DNA of 64,000 nucleotides from Heliobacterium chlorum (GTDB lineage Bacteria > Bacillota > Desulfitobacteriia > Heliobacteriales > Heliobacteriaceae). This document shows, piece after piece, positions 8,268 to 16,525 of this stretch; the stretch's first letter is position 1, and each line of letters opens with the position of its first letter. A program made the position numbers and the translations under genes. The stretch is taken from NCBI RefSeq assembly GCF_014502795.1, contig NZ_JACVHF010000001.1, forward strand, positions 62,001 to 126,000, written 5' to 3'. The notes beneath the pieces were generated by a model, which made no database searches, was not told where the DNA came from, and saw only the letters and a program-made list of their open reading frames with translations.

Positions 8268-9813
8268 AGTCGCCTTGGCCGTCGTCGATGTCGACGGACC
8301 TGGAGCGGAAGGGTTGCCTTTGATCCGAAATCTGCAACAAATGAAACCGCATCTGCCGCTCCTCGTGTTGACGGGAGACAGTTCTCCCCAGACAGCATTG
8401 GCGGCCCTGCGTATGGGCGCTGTCGATTACCTACAAAAACCTTTTGATTTGGACGAACTGCGCATCGCTGTGGAAAAAGCGTTAGAATATGAGAGAGTCA
8501 ACCGGGAAGTCGAATTCCTTCGGCTAGAGACGGCTCTTCGGCAGGGAGATTTCCATCTCATCGGCTCAAGTCCAGCTATGCGCTCTGTACGGGAGATCGT
8601 CGCTCAAGTGGCTGACTCTAAGGCGACTGTTCTCGTGCAAGGGGAATCGGGGGTCGGTAAGGAGGTTGTTGCTCGGGCACTGCACCATTTTAGCCGTCGT
8701 CGTGAAAGTCCTTTTCTGCTTTTTCCCTGTGCTTCAATTCCTGAAACGATGATAGAAACGGAGTTGTTTGGCTGGGAAAAAGGCTCCGAAGAAGAGGGAG
8801 CGAGAGTGGGCCGTCTTGAGCTGGCTCATGAAGGGACGATCTGTTTTCAGGATGTGACCCATTTATCACTACAACTACAAAGGCGCTTATTGCAAGTGCT
8901 TGATGAGGGAGCTTTTTTACGAGTAGGCGGAACGAAACCGGTTGCCGTTGACGTGCGTGTCATCGTTTCGACCAGCCAAGATCTTTGGCAAGCGGTTCAG
9001 GCTGGAGGGTTTCGGGAAGATCTCTATTACCGACTTAAAGTCATCCCTATCAATCTTCCCCCTCTACGTCAGAGAAAAGAAGATATCCTGCCATTGGCTC
9101 GTCACTTTTTGTCACGTTACGATCCTCGCGGACGGTTTCAAGGATTCACCGCCGATGCACTCGCTTGCCTCGAGGCCCATCTCTGGCCGGGCAACGTACG
9201 AGAGCTGGCCAATCTTATCGAACGGGCAGTCATTTTGTGCCAGTGCGATTGGATATCTGTAAAAGAACTTGCCCTACCGTCAGAGATCATCCTTCAAGAA
9301 AAACAGAAGCCCGACAAGGTGGAAGAGCGACCGCTGAGGCTCCCCGTGGAGAACCGGAGGAGAGCAGATACAAAAAAACAAATGAGAATGGAGGAGACGG
9401 AGAAAACATTCAACGGTACTAGTCGGGTTCGAAGGCCAGAACGCAGTGTAAGGACAAATCAAGAAAAAGGAGAAGGACAGGCACAAAGTTCGCCGAGGGG
9501 ATTCTTAGATAGAGCGGAGACCCCTGTCTCGCTCGGGGAGAAAAGATCTGTCAAAGACGGGAGCATCCGCCCCGAAGTGTTTACGATCAATGGCGAAGGT
9601 TTTACCATAACGATTCGAGGTCAAGTCTATCTGGATAGCTTAGAAAAAAGCGTCCTCGAAGAGGTAATGGAAGCTGTTGAAGGTGACCAGAATGAAGCAG
9701 CCCGCTTTCTTGGCTTAACCCGATCGTCCTTGGTTGCTCGCTTACAGAAGCATCACATTACAACCGCGACGAAAAAAAGGGAAAGACCTAATCGCCTTCC
9801 CCGGCGGGAATAA
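8131..9813 (+). CDS. NtrC-like regulator (receiver, AAA+, Fis HTH) with degenerate receiver and AAA+ motifs
   Basis: The domains of this 560-residue protein are: receiver (1-120), AAA+ (about 143-370), a long charged low-complexity linker (about 390-500) and a Fis-type helix-turn-helix (about 515-550, DQNEAARFLGLTRSSL). The receiver keeps a likely Asp53 (VVDVDGPG), Thr81 and Lys103 (LQKPF), but the usual N-terminal DD is TPED. Walker A is normal (GESGVGKE) and the REDLYYRL segment is kept. The GAFTGA loop that contacts sigma-54 reads GSEEEGA, and Walker B reads ICFQDV instead of LFLDEI. It therefore probably does not activate sigma-54 in the usual way. The start is chosen at the ATG ten bases after GGAGGAG. 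Confidence 0.85.
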   Translation: MKGNLMVITPEDHMRWVLSRGLSRLGYSVLPAEGEEEAERQLTQHEVALAVVDVDGPGAEGLPLIRNLQQMKPHLPLLVLTGDSSPQTALAALRMGAVDYLQKPFDLDELRIAVEKALEYERVNREVEFLRLETALRQGDFHLIGSSPAMRSVREIVAQVADSKATVLVQGESGVGKEVVARALHHFSRRRESPFLLFPCASIPETMIETELFGWEKGSEEEGARVGRLELAHEGTICFQDVTHLSLQLQRRLLQVLDEGAFLRVGGTKPVAVDVRVIVSTSQDLWQAVQAGGFREDLYYRLKVIPINLPPLRQRKEDILPLARHFLSRYDPRGRFQGFTADALACLEAHLWPGNVRELANLIERAVILCQCDWISVKELALPSEIILQEKQKPDKVEERPLRLPVENRRRADTKKQMRMEETEKTFNGTSRVRRPERSVRTNQEKGEGQAQSSPRGFLDRAETPVSLGEKRSVKDGSIRPEVFTINGEGFTITIRGQVYLDSLEKSVLEEVMEAVEGDQNEAARFLGLTRSSLVARLQKHHITTATKKRERPNRLPRRE

Positions 9814-10339
9814 GCCGGGGCACATCATTCATGGCGATAGCATAGTCGGTCCCATCGGTTAAGGATTTTTCTTCCGTTTGTATCCGTATCCGCAACAATA
9901 AGAGGTTGACGAGAGAGACGGTCACTGCAGTTCCATAAGCACCGAAGATTAAGGGAATGGCAAGCAACTCGGTGATGACTACCAGGTAGTTGGGGTGCCT
10001 CAGAAAACGATAGGGCCCTCGGGTCACCACAGGAGCATTAGGAAGGATGATGATACGGGTATTCCAAAAGCGGCCCAAGCTGGAAATAGACCAGTACCGC
10101 AGGATCTGTGCCAACATAAAAGCAGCGGCCGGGAAAAACCACCAGCTCGGCGGGGTACTTCGGGACCCTTCCGCGATCAAGCTGATAAAAAAGAATCCGT
10201 GAAGGAAGACGATATACTTGTAATGCTCCCGGCCTCGTTCATAACCGCCTTGTTGGAACATCCAGGCGGCGTTTTTTTGGGCAATGATCAGTTCTACCCA
10301 TCGCTGTACTAAAAGGGTACCGGCAAACCATAGCAACAT
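9788..10339 (-). CDS. bpsB: Isoprenylcysteine carboxyl methyltransferase-family protein, likely alkylpyrone O-methyltransferase
   Basis: This 183-residue integral membrane protein has about five helices and the ICMT signature near the C-terminus (GPYRFLRHPNYL, then a glutamate-containing EEKSL segment). Its gene lies just downstream of a type III polyketide synthase, the same pairing as Bacillus subtilis BpsA-BpsB, where the membrane enzyme methylates alkylpyrones with S-adenosylmethionine. The ATG follows GGAGG by eight bases. Its 3' end overlaps the converging NtrC-like gene by 26 bases. Family is clear; the substrate is inferred from context. Confidence 0.85.
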   Translation of the reverse strand: MLLWFAGTLLVQRWVELIIAQKNAAWMFQQGGYERGREHYKYIVFLHGFFFISLIAEGSRSTPPSWWFFPAAAFMLAQILRYWSISSLGRFWNTRIIILPNAPVVTRGPYRFLRHPNYLVVITELLAIPLIFGAYGTAVTVSLVNLLLLRIRIQTEEKSLTDGTDYAIAMNDVPRLIPAGEGD

Positions 10340-10462
10340 GGCGCCGCCTCCTCTGGGGATAGCTTAAATCCTGCACAGGTCGAAAGCAATCTCTTAGAAT
10401 GCTTCGGTGACAGTTCTTCCCGTGGCTTATCTATGAACGATAATACTTACATATAGAAACTA

Positions 10463-11539
10463 TCACCACTGCAGTAGAACTAATTCAGAGGAAAAACCGG
10501 GGCCTAAGGCTGTCATCAAACCATACTCCCCTTCGCCAACTTTGTCGGCAATTGTTTTCTCTAACACAAAAAGAACGGTTGCCGATGACATATTGCCGTA
10601 GTTGCGAAGAACCTCCCGGGCATGATAGGTCAGTTCGCTTTTAATACGTAAGGATTCTTCATAAGCCTGGATGACTTTCATCCCGCCGGGATGAGGGATG
10701 ATGCGCGTGATGTCATTTCGCGTCAGTTGTTGAGCGGCTAAAAAGCTATCGACGGCATCGGGGATCCATTTCTGAACAAAAGAGGGGATATCTCGAGAAA
10801 AGATAACTTTCAGCCCAGCATCGGTCAGTTCCCAGCCCATGATATCAACTGTGTCCGGCCATAGGGTGCTTTGCGAAGCGATCAGGCGGGGTAAGCCATT
10901 ACTCGTTCCCTGAGGAGGACTCAATGGATCATTTGGTTCGGTAGTAAGCAAAAGGGCTGCTGCGCCATCGCCAAAGAGGGATGTGGCGATGAGGTTGCTT
11001 TTCGATAAGTCGCCCCCTAAAAAGGTGAGACCGCATAATTCTACCGAAACGACCAAGACAAGACTGCCTGGATAGGCGCGGGCGAGTTCGGCTCCTCTGG
11101 CCAAACCGGCGGTGCCACCGGCGCAGCCTAAACCCCATAAAGGAAGGCGGCGAATGGACGGCTTCATTTCCAATATATTCGCGATGTGGGCATCAATAGA
11201 GGGAGTGGAAAGGCCCGTTGTCGACACAAAGAGAATACAGTCGATGTCCTGAGGCACGACCTTCGCTTTTTGCAGGCACTTCTTGATGGCTTCTACGGAA
11301 AGAGAGATAGCGTTCTCCACATAGAGACGGTTTTTCTCAGCGAAGCTGTGGTCAGCTCCATACCAATCCATGGGAACACAGAAATATCGAGTATCGATGC
11401 TGGCATGTTCGAAAACCGGCAGGAGTCGATCGATATCACGAAAGGCCGATGCAAATCGCTTGCGAACAACCTGACGGACCTCATCCTGCCGAAAGACGTA
11501 CTGGGGAACGGCGGTACCCACGGAAAGAATACGCGCCAT
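10463..11539 (-). CDS. bpsA: Type III polyketide synthase (chalcone/alkylpyrone synthase family)
   Basis: This 358-residue soluble homodimeric condensing enzyme carries the full Cys-His-Asn triad of the chalcone synthase family: Cys in LWGLGCAGGTAGLARG, His in IIPHPGGMKVI and Asn in LRNYGNMSSATVLF. Type III enzymes extend acyl-CoA starters with malonyl-CoA without carrier proteins; bacterial homologues next to an ICMT-like gene make long-chain alkylpyrones. AGGAGGTCATC precedes the ATG. It is the first gene of the pair with the methyltransferase about 120 bases downstream; that gap holds no visible gene. It is transcribed away from rnpB's terminator. Confidence 0.95.
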   Translation of the reverse strand: MARILSVGTAVPQYVFRQDEVRQVVRKRFASAFRDIDRLLPVFEHASIDTRYFCVPMDWYGADHSFAEKNRLYVENAISLSVEAIKKCLQKAKVVPQDIDCILFVSTTGLSTPSIDAHIANILEMKPSIRRLPLWGLGCAGGTAGLARGAELARAYPGSLVLVVSVELCGLTFLGGDLSKSNLIATSLFGDGAAALLLTTEPNDPLSPPQGTSNGLPRLIASQSTLWPDTVDIMGWELTDAGLKVIFSRDIPSFVQKWIPDAVDSFLAAQQLTRNDITRIIPHPGGMKVIQAYEESLRIKSELTYHAREVLRNYGNMSSATVLFVLEKTIADKVGEGEYGLMTALGPGFSSELVLLQW

Positions 11540-11610
11540 GATGACCTCCTAAGCGTCTAAACGTTTCTCTATGTAGTTTGCGGGCTATCCTTCTCGGCTA
11601 TGGCTGGAAA

Positions 11611-11650
11611 AATAATAAAAGACCGGAGGTAAACACCTCTGGTCTTTTAT
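11611..11650 (-). terminator. Intrinsic terminator after rnpB
   Basis: AAAAGACCAGAGGTG pairs with CACCTCCGGTCTTTT-like arm (one mismatch), followed by ATTATTTTT on the minus strand. Confidence 0.8.
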
Positions 11651-11655
11651 ACAAA

Positions 11656-12031
11656 AAAGAGTATGGCTGTAATCGAGATTCTGTCCCCGGCTGTCGCCGA
11701 TGGATAGTCATTTGTCTAAGGGAGTTGCGCCGTACGGCCTGGCTTCCTTCTCGCCGGAGCGAGTGCCCCTACCCGCGGCTCAAGGCCGCCTATTTGGGTT
11801 GCACGCTAGTGGAGTTTACCCTTGCACTTCTCCGTCGCCGGAGAACATTGTTTCTGTGGCACTTTAGGGCTACTGGCATCTTCCGGGGAAGACACGTTTG
11901 CCGTCGTCAGGTCGCCCTGCCCTGGCTTGCACCAGGCACCGTACTCCAGTGCCGCTAAAGCGGCCCTGGGCGTGTCTCGAATTTCCTCGACCCCTGCTGC
12001 GCAGAGACCGCGACTATCCACCATACTCTTT
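11656..12031 (-). ncRNA. rnpB: RNase P RNA, class A, with unusual P4 helix
   Basis: This is the catalytic RNA that trims tRNA 5' ends. Landmarks read on the minus strand are: P1 arms GAGTATGG/CCATACTC; the CR-I start GAGGAAA; the conserved AAAGTGCCACAGAAACA; the L15/P15 block GGTAAACTCCAC...CCAAATAGG; and the CR-V start ACAGAA. P4, normally AAG(U)CCGGG/CCCGGCUU, reads AAU(U)CGAGA/UCUCGAUU. Four of eight pairs differ, every one compensated, and the bulged U is kept. Length is about 375 bases. Ends are set by P1 and may be off by a few bases. Confidence 0.93.
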
Positions 12032-12142
12032 TTCTGTTCTATTGTAGCCGCTGACAAATCAGCGCTCAATAAGTATAGGTGATTGAGAGAAAAAAGACAA
12101 GCGGTGTATATTGGGAAGATCGGAAACCATCATCGCAAACGA

Positions 12143-13420
12143 TCAAGCGCTTCGCAGCACAAAGGTAACAATTTCTGAAGGACAACCAAGCCGAAAGGGC
12201 ATCCAATGGCCTAAGCCGCTGTTGACGAAAAGTTTATGCTCGTCGTCACCGTACCAACCGCGCATGTACTCCATCGCCCAGGGAAAGAGAGAACGGTCAC
12301 CGATTCCCACCTGTCCGCCGTGAGTATGGCCCGATAAAGTCAGCGCCACACCCGCCTTTTTGGCTTCGTTAAATCCGTCCGGGTGGTGTGAAAGCAATAT
12401 TTTTGGTACATCTTGCGAAGCCTGAGCCAAAGCTTGGCTTAAGAGGCGCTCCCGAGTGGCCGAGCGGGATTCACCCGCTTTAGCGAAGGGATAATCGACA
12501 CCGAGAAGGTACAAATCCCCGTTGTTGATCGCTGCCGATTGGTTATAGAGATGGCGAATGGTACTCTTCTGAAAGGCCGCAATGACCTGATCGAGATCCC
12601 GGAAATGTTCATGATTGCCGAGACAGTAGAAGCTGCCCAGGGAGGTAGATAAGCGTTCCGTTTTTTCAATAGCGGGTCCTAGCAGTTCCAAATTATCAAC
12701 AAAGTCACCAGTTATCGTGAGGATATCGGGCTGCTGCTTTTGGATCATGTCTAGGGCGTCGTCCAATCGGTCTAAGGGGAAAAAGGTACCTAAATGGATG
12801 TCAGAGACTTGAGTGATGCGAAGTCCTTCCAAATTTTTCGATAGTCCCGGAATAGTCACGGGATACAGGCGGGTCACGATCCGCCGATCACCGAGGAAGA
12901 CACCGTCCAGGGATGTCGTTAAGGCAATGAAAGGAACGGCGGTAATGGTCGCTTGCAGCAATTCACGGCGAGTGACTTTTTCCGGTTTATGCACTTGTGA
13001 AGCAGAAGGCAGCGGAGAAGGTTCTCGCTCACCTTTGGTAGAGAGGGGATGATCAAAAGAAGCTTCTTGGGCGGGAGAAGCTTTCTTTTGTAGCTCTTCC
13101 TGTTCCAGGCTGCGTTGGATTCGACTGAGCAAAAAGACCAAGGGAACGGCAAGCAGAAAGATGATTTGTGCCATAATCCAAGCAAATGCTGGATAGTACA
13201 GCCAACGGAGCCAGGCCTCTTGTGTCTGAAAACCGGTAGCTACGCTGTAAAGGGGCGGAAAGAGCGAAGAGAAAGCGACTATCCAGAAAAGAGTACGGCG
13301 CCGACCGGGGCGAAAAAAGGGCAGCCAACGTACCAAAGCCATATAAGAAAGATAATTGACGGCGAGAAAAACGACGATGGGCAGCAACCGCATCATGGAG
13401 AACAAGGGTGTATGGGGCAA
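12143..13420 (-). CDS. Membrane-anchored calcineurin-like metallophosphoesterase
   Basis: The 425-residue protein opens with three or four membrane helices (residues 8-105), then a variable linker and a short hydrophobic segment after a twin-arginine-like RRELL. The metallophosphoesterase domain (about 195-425) has all metal-binding motifs: VSDIHLG, TGDFVDN, LGNHEH, SHHPDGF and SGHTHGGQ. This is the YkuE/YaeI type; relatives hydrolyse phosphodiesters or lipid phosphate groups at the membrane. The start is TTG, supported by GGAGGAGG about eight bases upstream. The gene stands alone. Exact substrate unknown. Confidence 0.92.
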   Translation of the reverse strand: MPHTPLFSMMRLLPIVVFLAVNYLSYMALVRWLPFFRPGRRRTLFWIVAFSSLFPPLYSVATGFQTQEAWLRWLYYPAFAWIMAQIIFLLAVPLVFLLSRIQRSLEQEELQKKASPAQEASFDHPLSTKGEREPSPLPSASQVHKPEKVTRRELLQATITAVPFIALTTSLDGVFLGDRRIVTRLYPVTIPGLSKNLEGLRITQVSDIHLGTFFPLDRLDDALDMIQKQQPDILTITGDFVDNLELLGPAIEKTERLSTSLGSFYCLGNHEHFRDLDQVIAAFQKSTIRHLYNQSAAINNGDLYLLGVDYPFAKAGESRSATRERLLSQALAQASQDVPKILLSHHPDGFNEAKKAGVALTLSGHTHGGQVGIGDRSLFPWAMEYMRGWYGDDEHKLFVNSGLGHWMPFRLGCPSEIVTFVLRSA

Positions 13421-13507
13421 AACGAAGTTCCTCCTCCCGCCGGACGTCCATTCATGGTATTTATCTAAATCATATCGTGAACATGTTGGGAATTCAACTA
13501 AACCGAC

Positions 13508-14215
13508 TTACAGATGATGTTGATCCAGTATCCGCCGAAGCTCACCTAAAGTGTTTACGGGACGAAGCTCCTGCAGTCGCTGTAGCAGTGCTACAAACAG
13601 GTGTGCTGTCATGCGAGCATCACCGTAGGCGGTATGGCGGGGAAGCGGGGGAATCCGGTAGGCTGGAATCAGTTGATCGAGGCTGTGCTCAGACCGAAAG
13701 GGTTCGATCACCTGAGAAAGGGTAATTGTATCCACCGTCGGTTGGTAGATTTTCGTGCGAGCTTTTTTTAAGTACTTGTTCAAAAACCCGACGTCAAAAC
13801 CGACGCGATGAGCCACCAGGACCGAGCCGTCGATAAAGTCGAGAAAATCATCGAGAACTGGATAGATGGTAGGTTGATCGTAAAGCATCTCCTCCCGGAT
13901 GCCGGTCAATTCCTGGGCGATCATGGGAACGGCCCGGCAGGGATTGACGAGCCGGTCAAAGACAGGGAGGTCCCGTACGATTCCGTTTTCCACGACGACG
14001 GCTGCGATGGCGATCACATCATCATCAGGCACGCTCAGACCTGTCGTTTCTGTATCGAAGACGACAAAAGGGATATTGCGAAGAAGTTCAAAGGGACTAA
14101 TCCGTCCCTTGTTTTGTCTACACTTCTCTGTGAGAGAGCAGGCGATAGTTGGCTCCACATCTTGTTCGTCGGCGGATCTCCATCCCAAAAGGTTGCGAAA
14201 TGTCCGAATGACCAC
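13508..14215 (-). CDS. DnaQ-like DEDDh 3'-5' exonuclease
   Basis: The 235-residue protein has the three exonuclease motifs: FDTETTGL (Exo I), VAHRVGFDVGFL (Exo II) and HTAYGDARM (Exo III, with the DEDDh histidine). A 45-residue N-terminal extension precedes the catalytic domain. The start is GTG after GGAGGTG. It follows the cNMP/CBS/DUF294 gene by 32 bases on the same strand, and the two are probably co-transcribed. A DnaQ-like exonuclease paired with a DUF294 protein suggests nucleotide or RNA signalling rather than replication, which is inference. Confidence 0.92.
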   Translation of the reverse strand: MVIRTFRNLLGWRSADEQDVEPTIACSLTEKCRQNKGRISPFELLRNIPFVVFDTETTGLSVPDDDVIAIAAVVVENGIVRDLPVFDRLVNPCRAVPMIAQELTGIREEMLYDQPTIYPVLDDFLDFIDGSVLVAHRVGFDVGFLNKYLKKARTKIYQPTVDTITLSQVIEPFRSEHSLDQLIPAYRIPPLPRHTAYGDARMTAHLFVALLQRLQELRPVNTLGELRRILDQHHL

Positions 14216-14247
14216 GGTACACCTCCGACCTATCGAATTATTCCATT

Positions 14248-16143
14248 CTACAAGTAACCGTCCACACGAAAGGATGAGCCCGTAAGACTCTGGATGCGAA
14301 TAACCCCCTGGATGGCTTCTTTCAAGCTGGACTGGTCACGCTTCGATAGCCGGTAGGGATGGATATAGTTATCAGGAACCTGCTGTTGTCGAACTTTGCG
14401 CAAGTTTTCCTGAATGCGCATATCTAGCAGCGTTGTAAAACTAAAACGGATCAGTTCCACATCGTCAGCGTTAAAAATTCCCCGCTCCTCTAATCTGCGC
14501 AATCGTGCGAGTGTGTTCGTCTCTTGGATGTTTTCACGGAGGGCGAAGACACGGATGCAATCGATCAGATGGACCATGAGACTGCGCTTGAGATCTATTT
14601 CATCCTTATGTTCACCGGATTTTTCCGTGACGAAAGGTTTAAAGAAGCCGAGGCTCACGTGATGACGCAAGTCGTCCTTGGCTAAGTGATGCAGCCCTAC
14701 AGGCAGGCGCCGGTATGTGGAAAAGACGGCCTCACGAAGCTTTCCGGCGAGACCTTCGTCTCCAAAAACACAGCGAAAATCTAAAAAGATGGTCAATTGA
14801 CGTACATGGTCCGGTACCGATTCTTCGATCCAGGAACCAATTTGATGGTTCCATTCCTTGAAAGAACGGCACCACTTGGAATTAAGGGCCATCACATTGC
14901 CGGGGCAGCGGGCGAAACCGCAGGCTTCCAACCCTTGCGTCACCAGTTTGCCTAGAGACATGAAAAAACCACGGGTCTTTTCCAACTGATCCGATGGCAC
15001 ATCGGCAAAGACGATGGCATGATCCTGGTCTGTGCGCAAGGTTTGCTCTTTTCGGCCGCCAGAGCCCATCGTGAGCCAACAGTAGCTAACCGGCGGGGTC
15101 ATTCCTTGTTTGGCTAATTGTTCTAGGGAGAGTTCAATGATGCGAAGGGTTAGACGATCATAAAGCTCGCTGACGACTTCGGTGATTTCGGTGGACTGGG
15201 CCCGCTCGGCTACCATCGCCGTCAGCAGCTTGTCGATGACAGTCGTCGAACGGACGAGGTCTGCGATGGAACGACCATGCTCGATCCCGTCGACAATAGA
15301 TAAGGCTCCTGTGTCACGGTTGCGGATTAAATCGGTTAGCGCCACGATCCCAATGAGTTTACCTTCTTCCAGGATACCTACATAGCGTTCCTTTTCCCGG
15401 ATCATGGTCAAGAGAACCTGATAATAATAGGATTCGGGTGGCAATGTGACGAGTTGGCGGTTGACGGCTTCGCGCAGGGTCGGATAATTTTCAGGATCCG
15501 CCAAGGTTTTATAGACTAAGTCTCGCTCCGTAATGATGCCTACCGGTTCTTCCTTTTCGATGACGACGAGTGAACCGACCCGCTTCTCAGCCATGGCACG
15601 GGCAACTGCGGTGACAGGAGCGTCGATGGAGATGGTATGTACAGGGGCATTCATAAGATCGACTGCTCGTTTGCGAAAAGGACGGGAATCCATGCCATAA
15701 GCTTCCCCAGCCTGCTCAGCTACGATTTCATTGATCATGGCTCGAAAACGAGCGGCAAAGAGCCGAGAGAAGTAGGCCGAGAAGGCGGCATGCTTTTCCC
15801 AGAGATGATGGAGCACATCAAAGGGAATTGTCAGGCAAGTCATATCTTCCACCACTTTTACGGTGGCAGGGTAGGTTTTTTCCACAAGGCACGTTTCTCC
15901 AAAGATCTCGCGACCTCGTCGCAGTCCGATGACCGATTCCTCGCCGGCGTCGTTTTGGACGATGATCTCGGCAAGCCCATCGAGAGCCAAAAAGAGATGG
16001 GGAAAAGCTTTTTGTCCTTGGTGAAAGATCACCTGCCCGCGGTGGAATTGAACAAGCTGGGTCGCAGCGCTCAGTGTTTGCCACGCCTCGTCAGGCAAAA
16101 GGGTAAAGGGGGGGATCATGCGCATTTCCTGCAGGTGGGTCAT
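14248..16143 (-). CDS. cNMP-binding, CBS-pair, DUF294 nucleotidyltransferase-like protein
   Basis: The 631-residue cytoplasmic protein has four parts in order: a cyclic-nucleotide-binding domain (about 1-125), two CBS domains (about 165-285), a DUF294 nucleotidyltransferase-like domain (about 310-460, with the GSGGRKEQTLRTDQDHA motif) and a DUF294 C-terminal helical domain (about 490-620). The GSGG...D-x-D pattern is that of Pol-beta-type nucleotidyltransferases such as GlnD. It probably reads nucleotide levels and modifies a partner. GGGAGGAATG precedes the ATG at 16143; a start 13 codons upstream lacks a site. It is the first gene of the pair with the DnaQ-like exonuclease. Confidence 0.92.
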   Translation of the reverse strand: MTHLQEMRMIPPFTLLPDEAWQTLSAATQLVQFHRGQVIFHQGQKAFPHLFLALDGLAEIIVQNDAGEESVIGLRRGREIFGETCLVEKTYPATVKVVEDMTCLTIPFDVLHHLWEKHAAFSAYFSRLFAARFRAMINEIVAEQAGEAYGMDSRPFRKRAVDLMNAPVHTISIDAPVTAVARAMAEKRVGSLVVIEKEEPVGIITERDLVYKTLADPENYPTLREAVNRQLVTLPPESYYYQVLLTMIREKERYVGILEEGKLIGIVALTDLIRNRDTGALSIVDGIEHGRSIADLVRSTTVIDKLLTAMVAERAQSTEITEVVSELYDRLTLRIIELSLEQLAKQGMTPPVSYCWLTMGSGGRKEQTLRTDQDHAIVFADVPSDQLEKTRGFFMSLGKLVTQGLEACGFARCPGNVMALNSKWCRSFKEWNHQIGSWIEESVPDHVRQLTIFLDFRCVFGDEGLAGKLREAVFSTYRRLPVGLHHLAKDDLRHHVSLGFFKPFVTEKSGEHKDEIDLKRSLMVHLIDCIRVFALRENIQETNTLARLRRLEERGIFNADDVELIRFSFTTLLDMRIQENLRKVRQQQVPDNYIHPYRLSKRDQSSLKEAIQGVIRIQSLTGSSFRVDGYL

Positions 16144-16246
16144 GCTGTCATTCCTCCCAAAAACAGTATGTTTCGAACCCATTATAGCGAACGAGGAAGG
16201 TCAATCACAATGATATTTTTTGAAAATTCAATAAACATTGCGTCTA

Positions 16247-16274
16247 TAAAAGGCTGCCGAAAACCGGCAGCCTA
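16247..16274 (-). terminator. Intrinsic terminator after the 58-residue protein gene
   Basis: AGGCTGCCGGTTTTCGGCAGCCT is a near-perfect hairpin followed by TTTTAT on the minus strand. Confidence 0.85.
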
Positions 16275-16280
16275 AAACGA

Positions 16281-16457
16281 TTATTCTTGCTCCAGCAGCG
16301 GTACGGCGCCAGGTTCGCGCTCCGGTGCCACTGTCCGTTTGCGTGGAGCTTTTACACCGGGAGCGATCTCACCGGGACGTCCGTATTTCTGGTATAGCTG
16401 CTCGAGAGACTCTCGATCCAAACGATATGTGTGTAATCCTTTCGGTTTATCGGCCAT
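16281..16457 (-). CDS. Small basic hypothetical protein, 58 residues
   Basis: The frame runs from an ATG preceded by GAGGAGGACTGATC to a TAA directly before a strong terminator. The product is hydrophilic, with MADKPKGLHTYRLDRESLEQ at the N-terminus, a KYGRPGEIAPGVKAPRKR middle and a proline/glutamate-rich end. No family is recognised. Site, frame and terminator together make it a credible gene. The GerMN lipoprotein gene lies upstream on the same strand, 68 bases away. Confidence 0.7.
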   Translation of the reverse strand: MADKPKGLHTYRLDRESLEQLYQKYGRPGEIAPGVKAPRKRTVAPEREPGAVPLLEQE

Positions 16458-16525
16458 GATCAGTCCTCCTCTTCAGGCTTATTTTCTCCTGTGATGGAGG
16501 TGATCATTCTTCCACTATTACAAGT

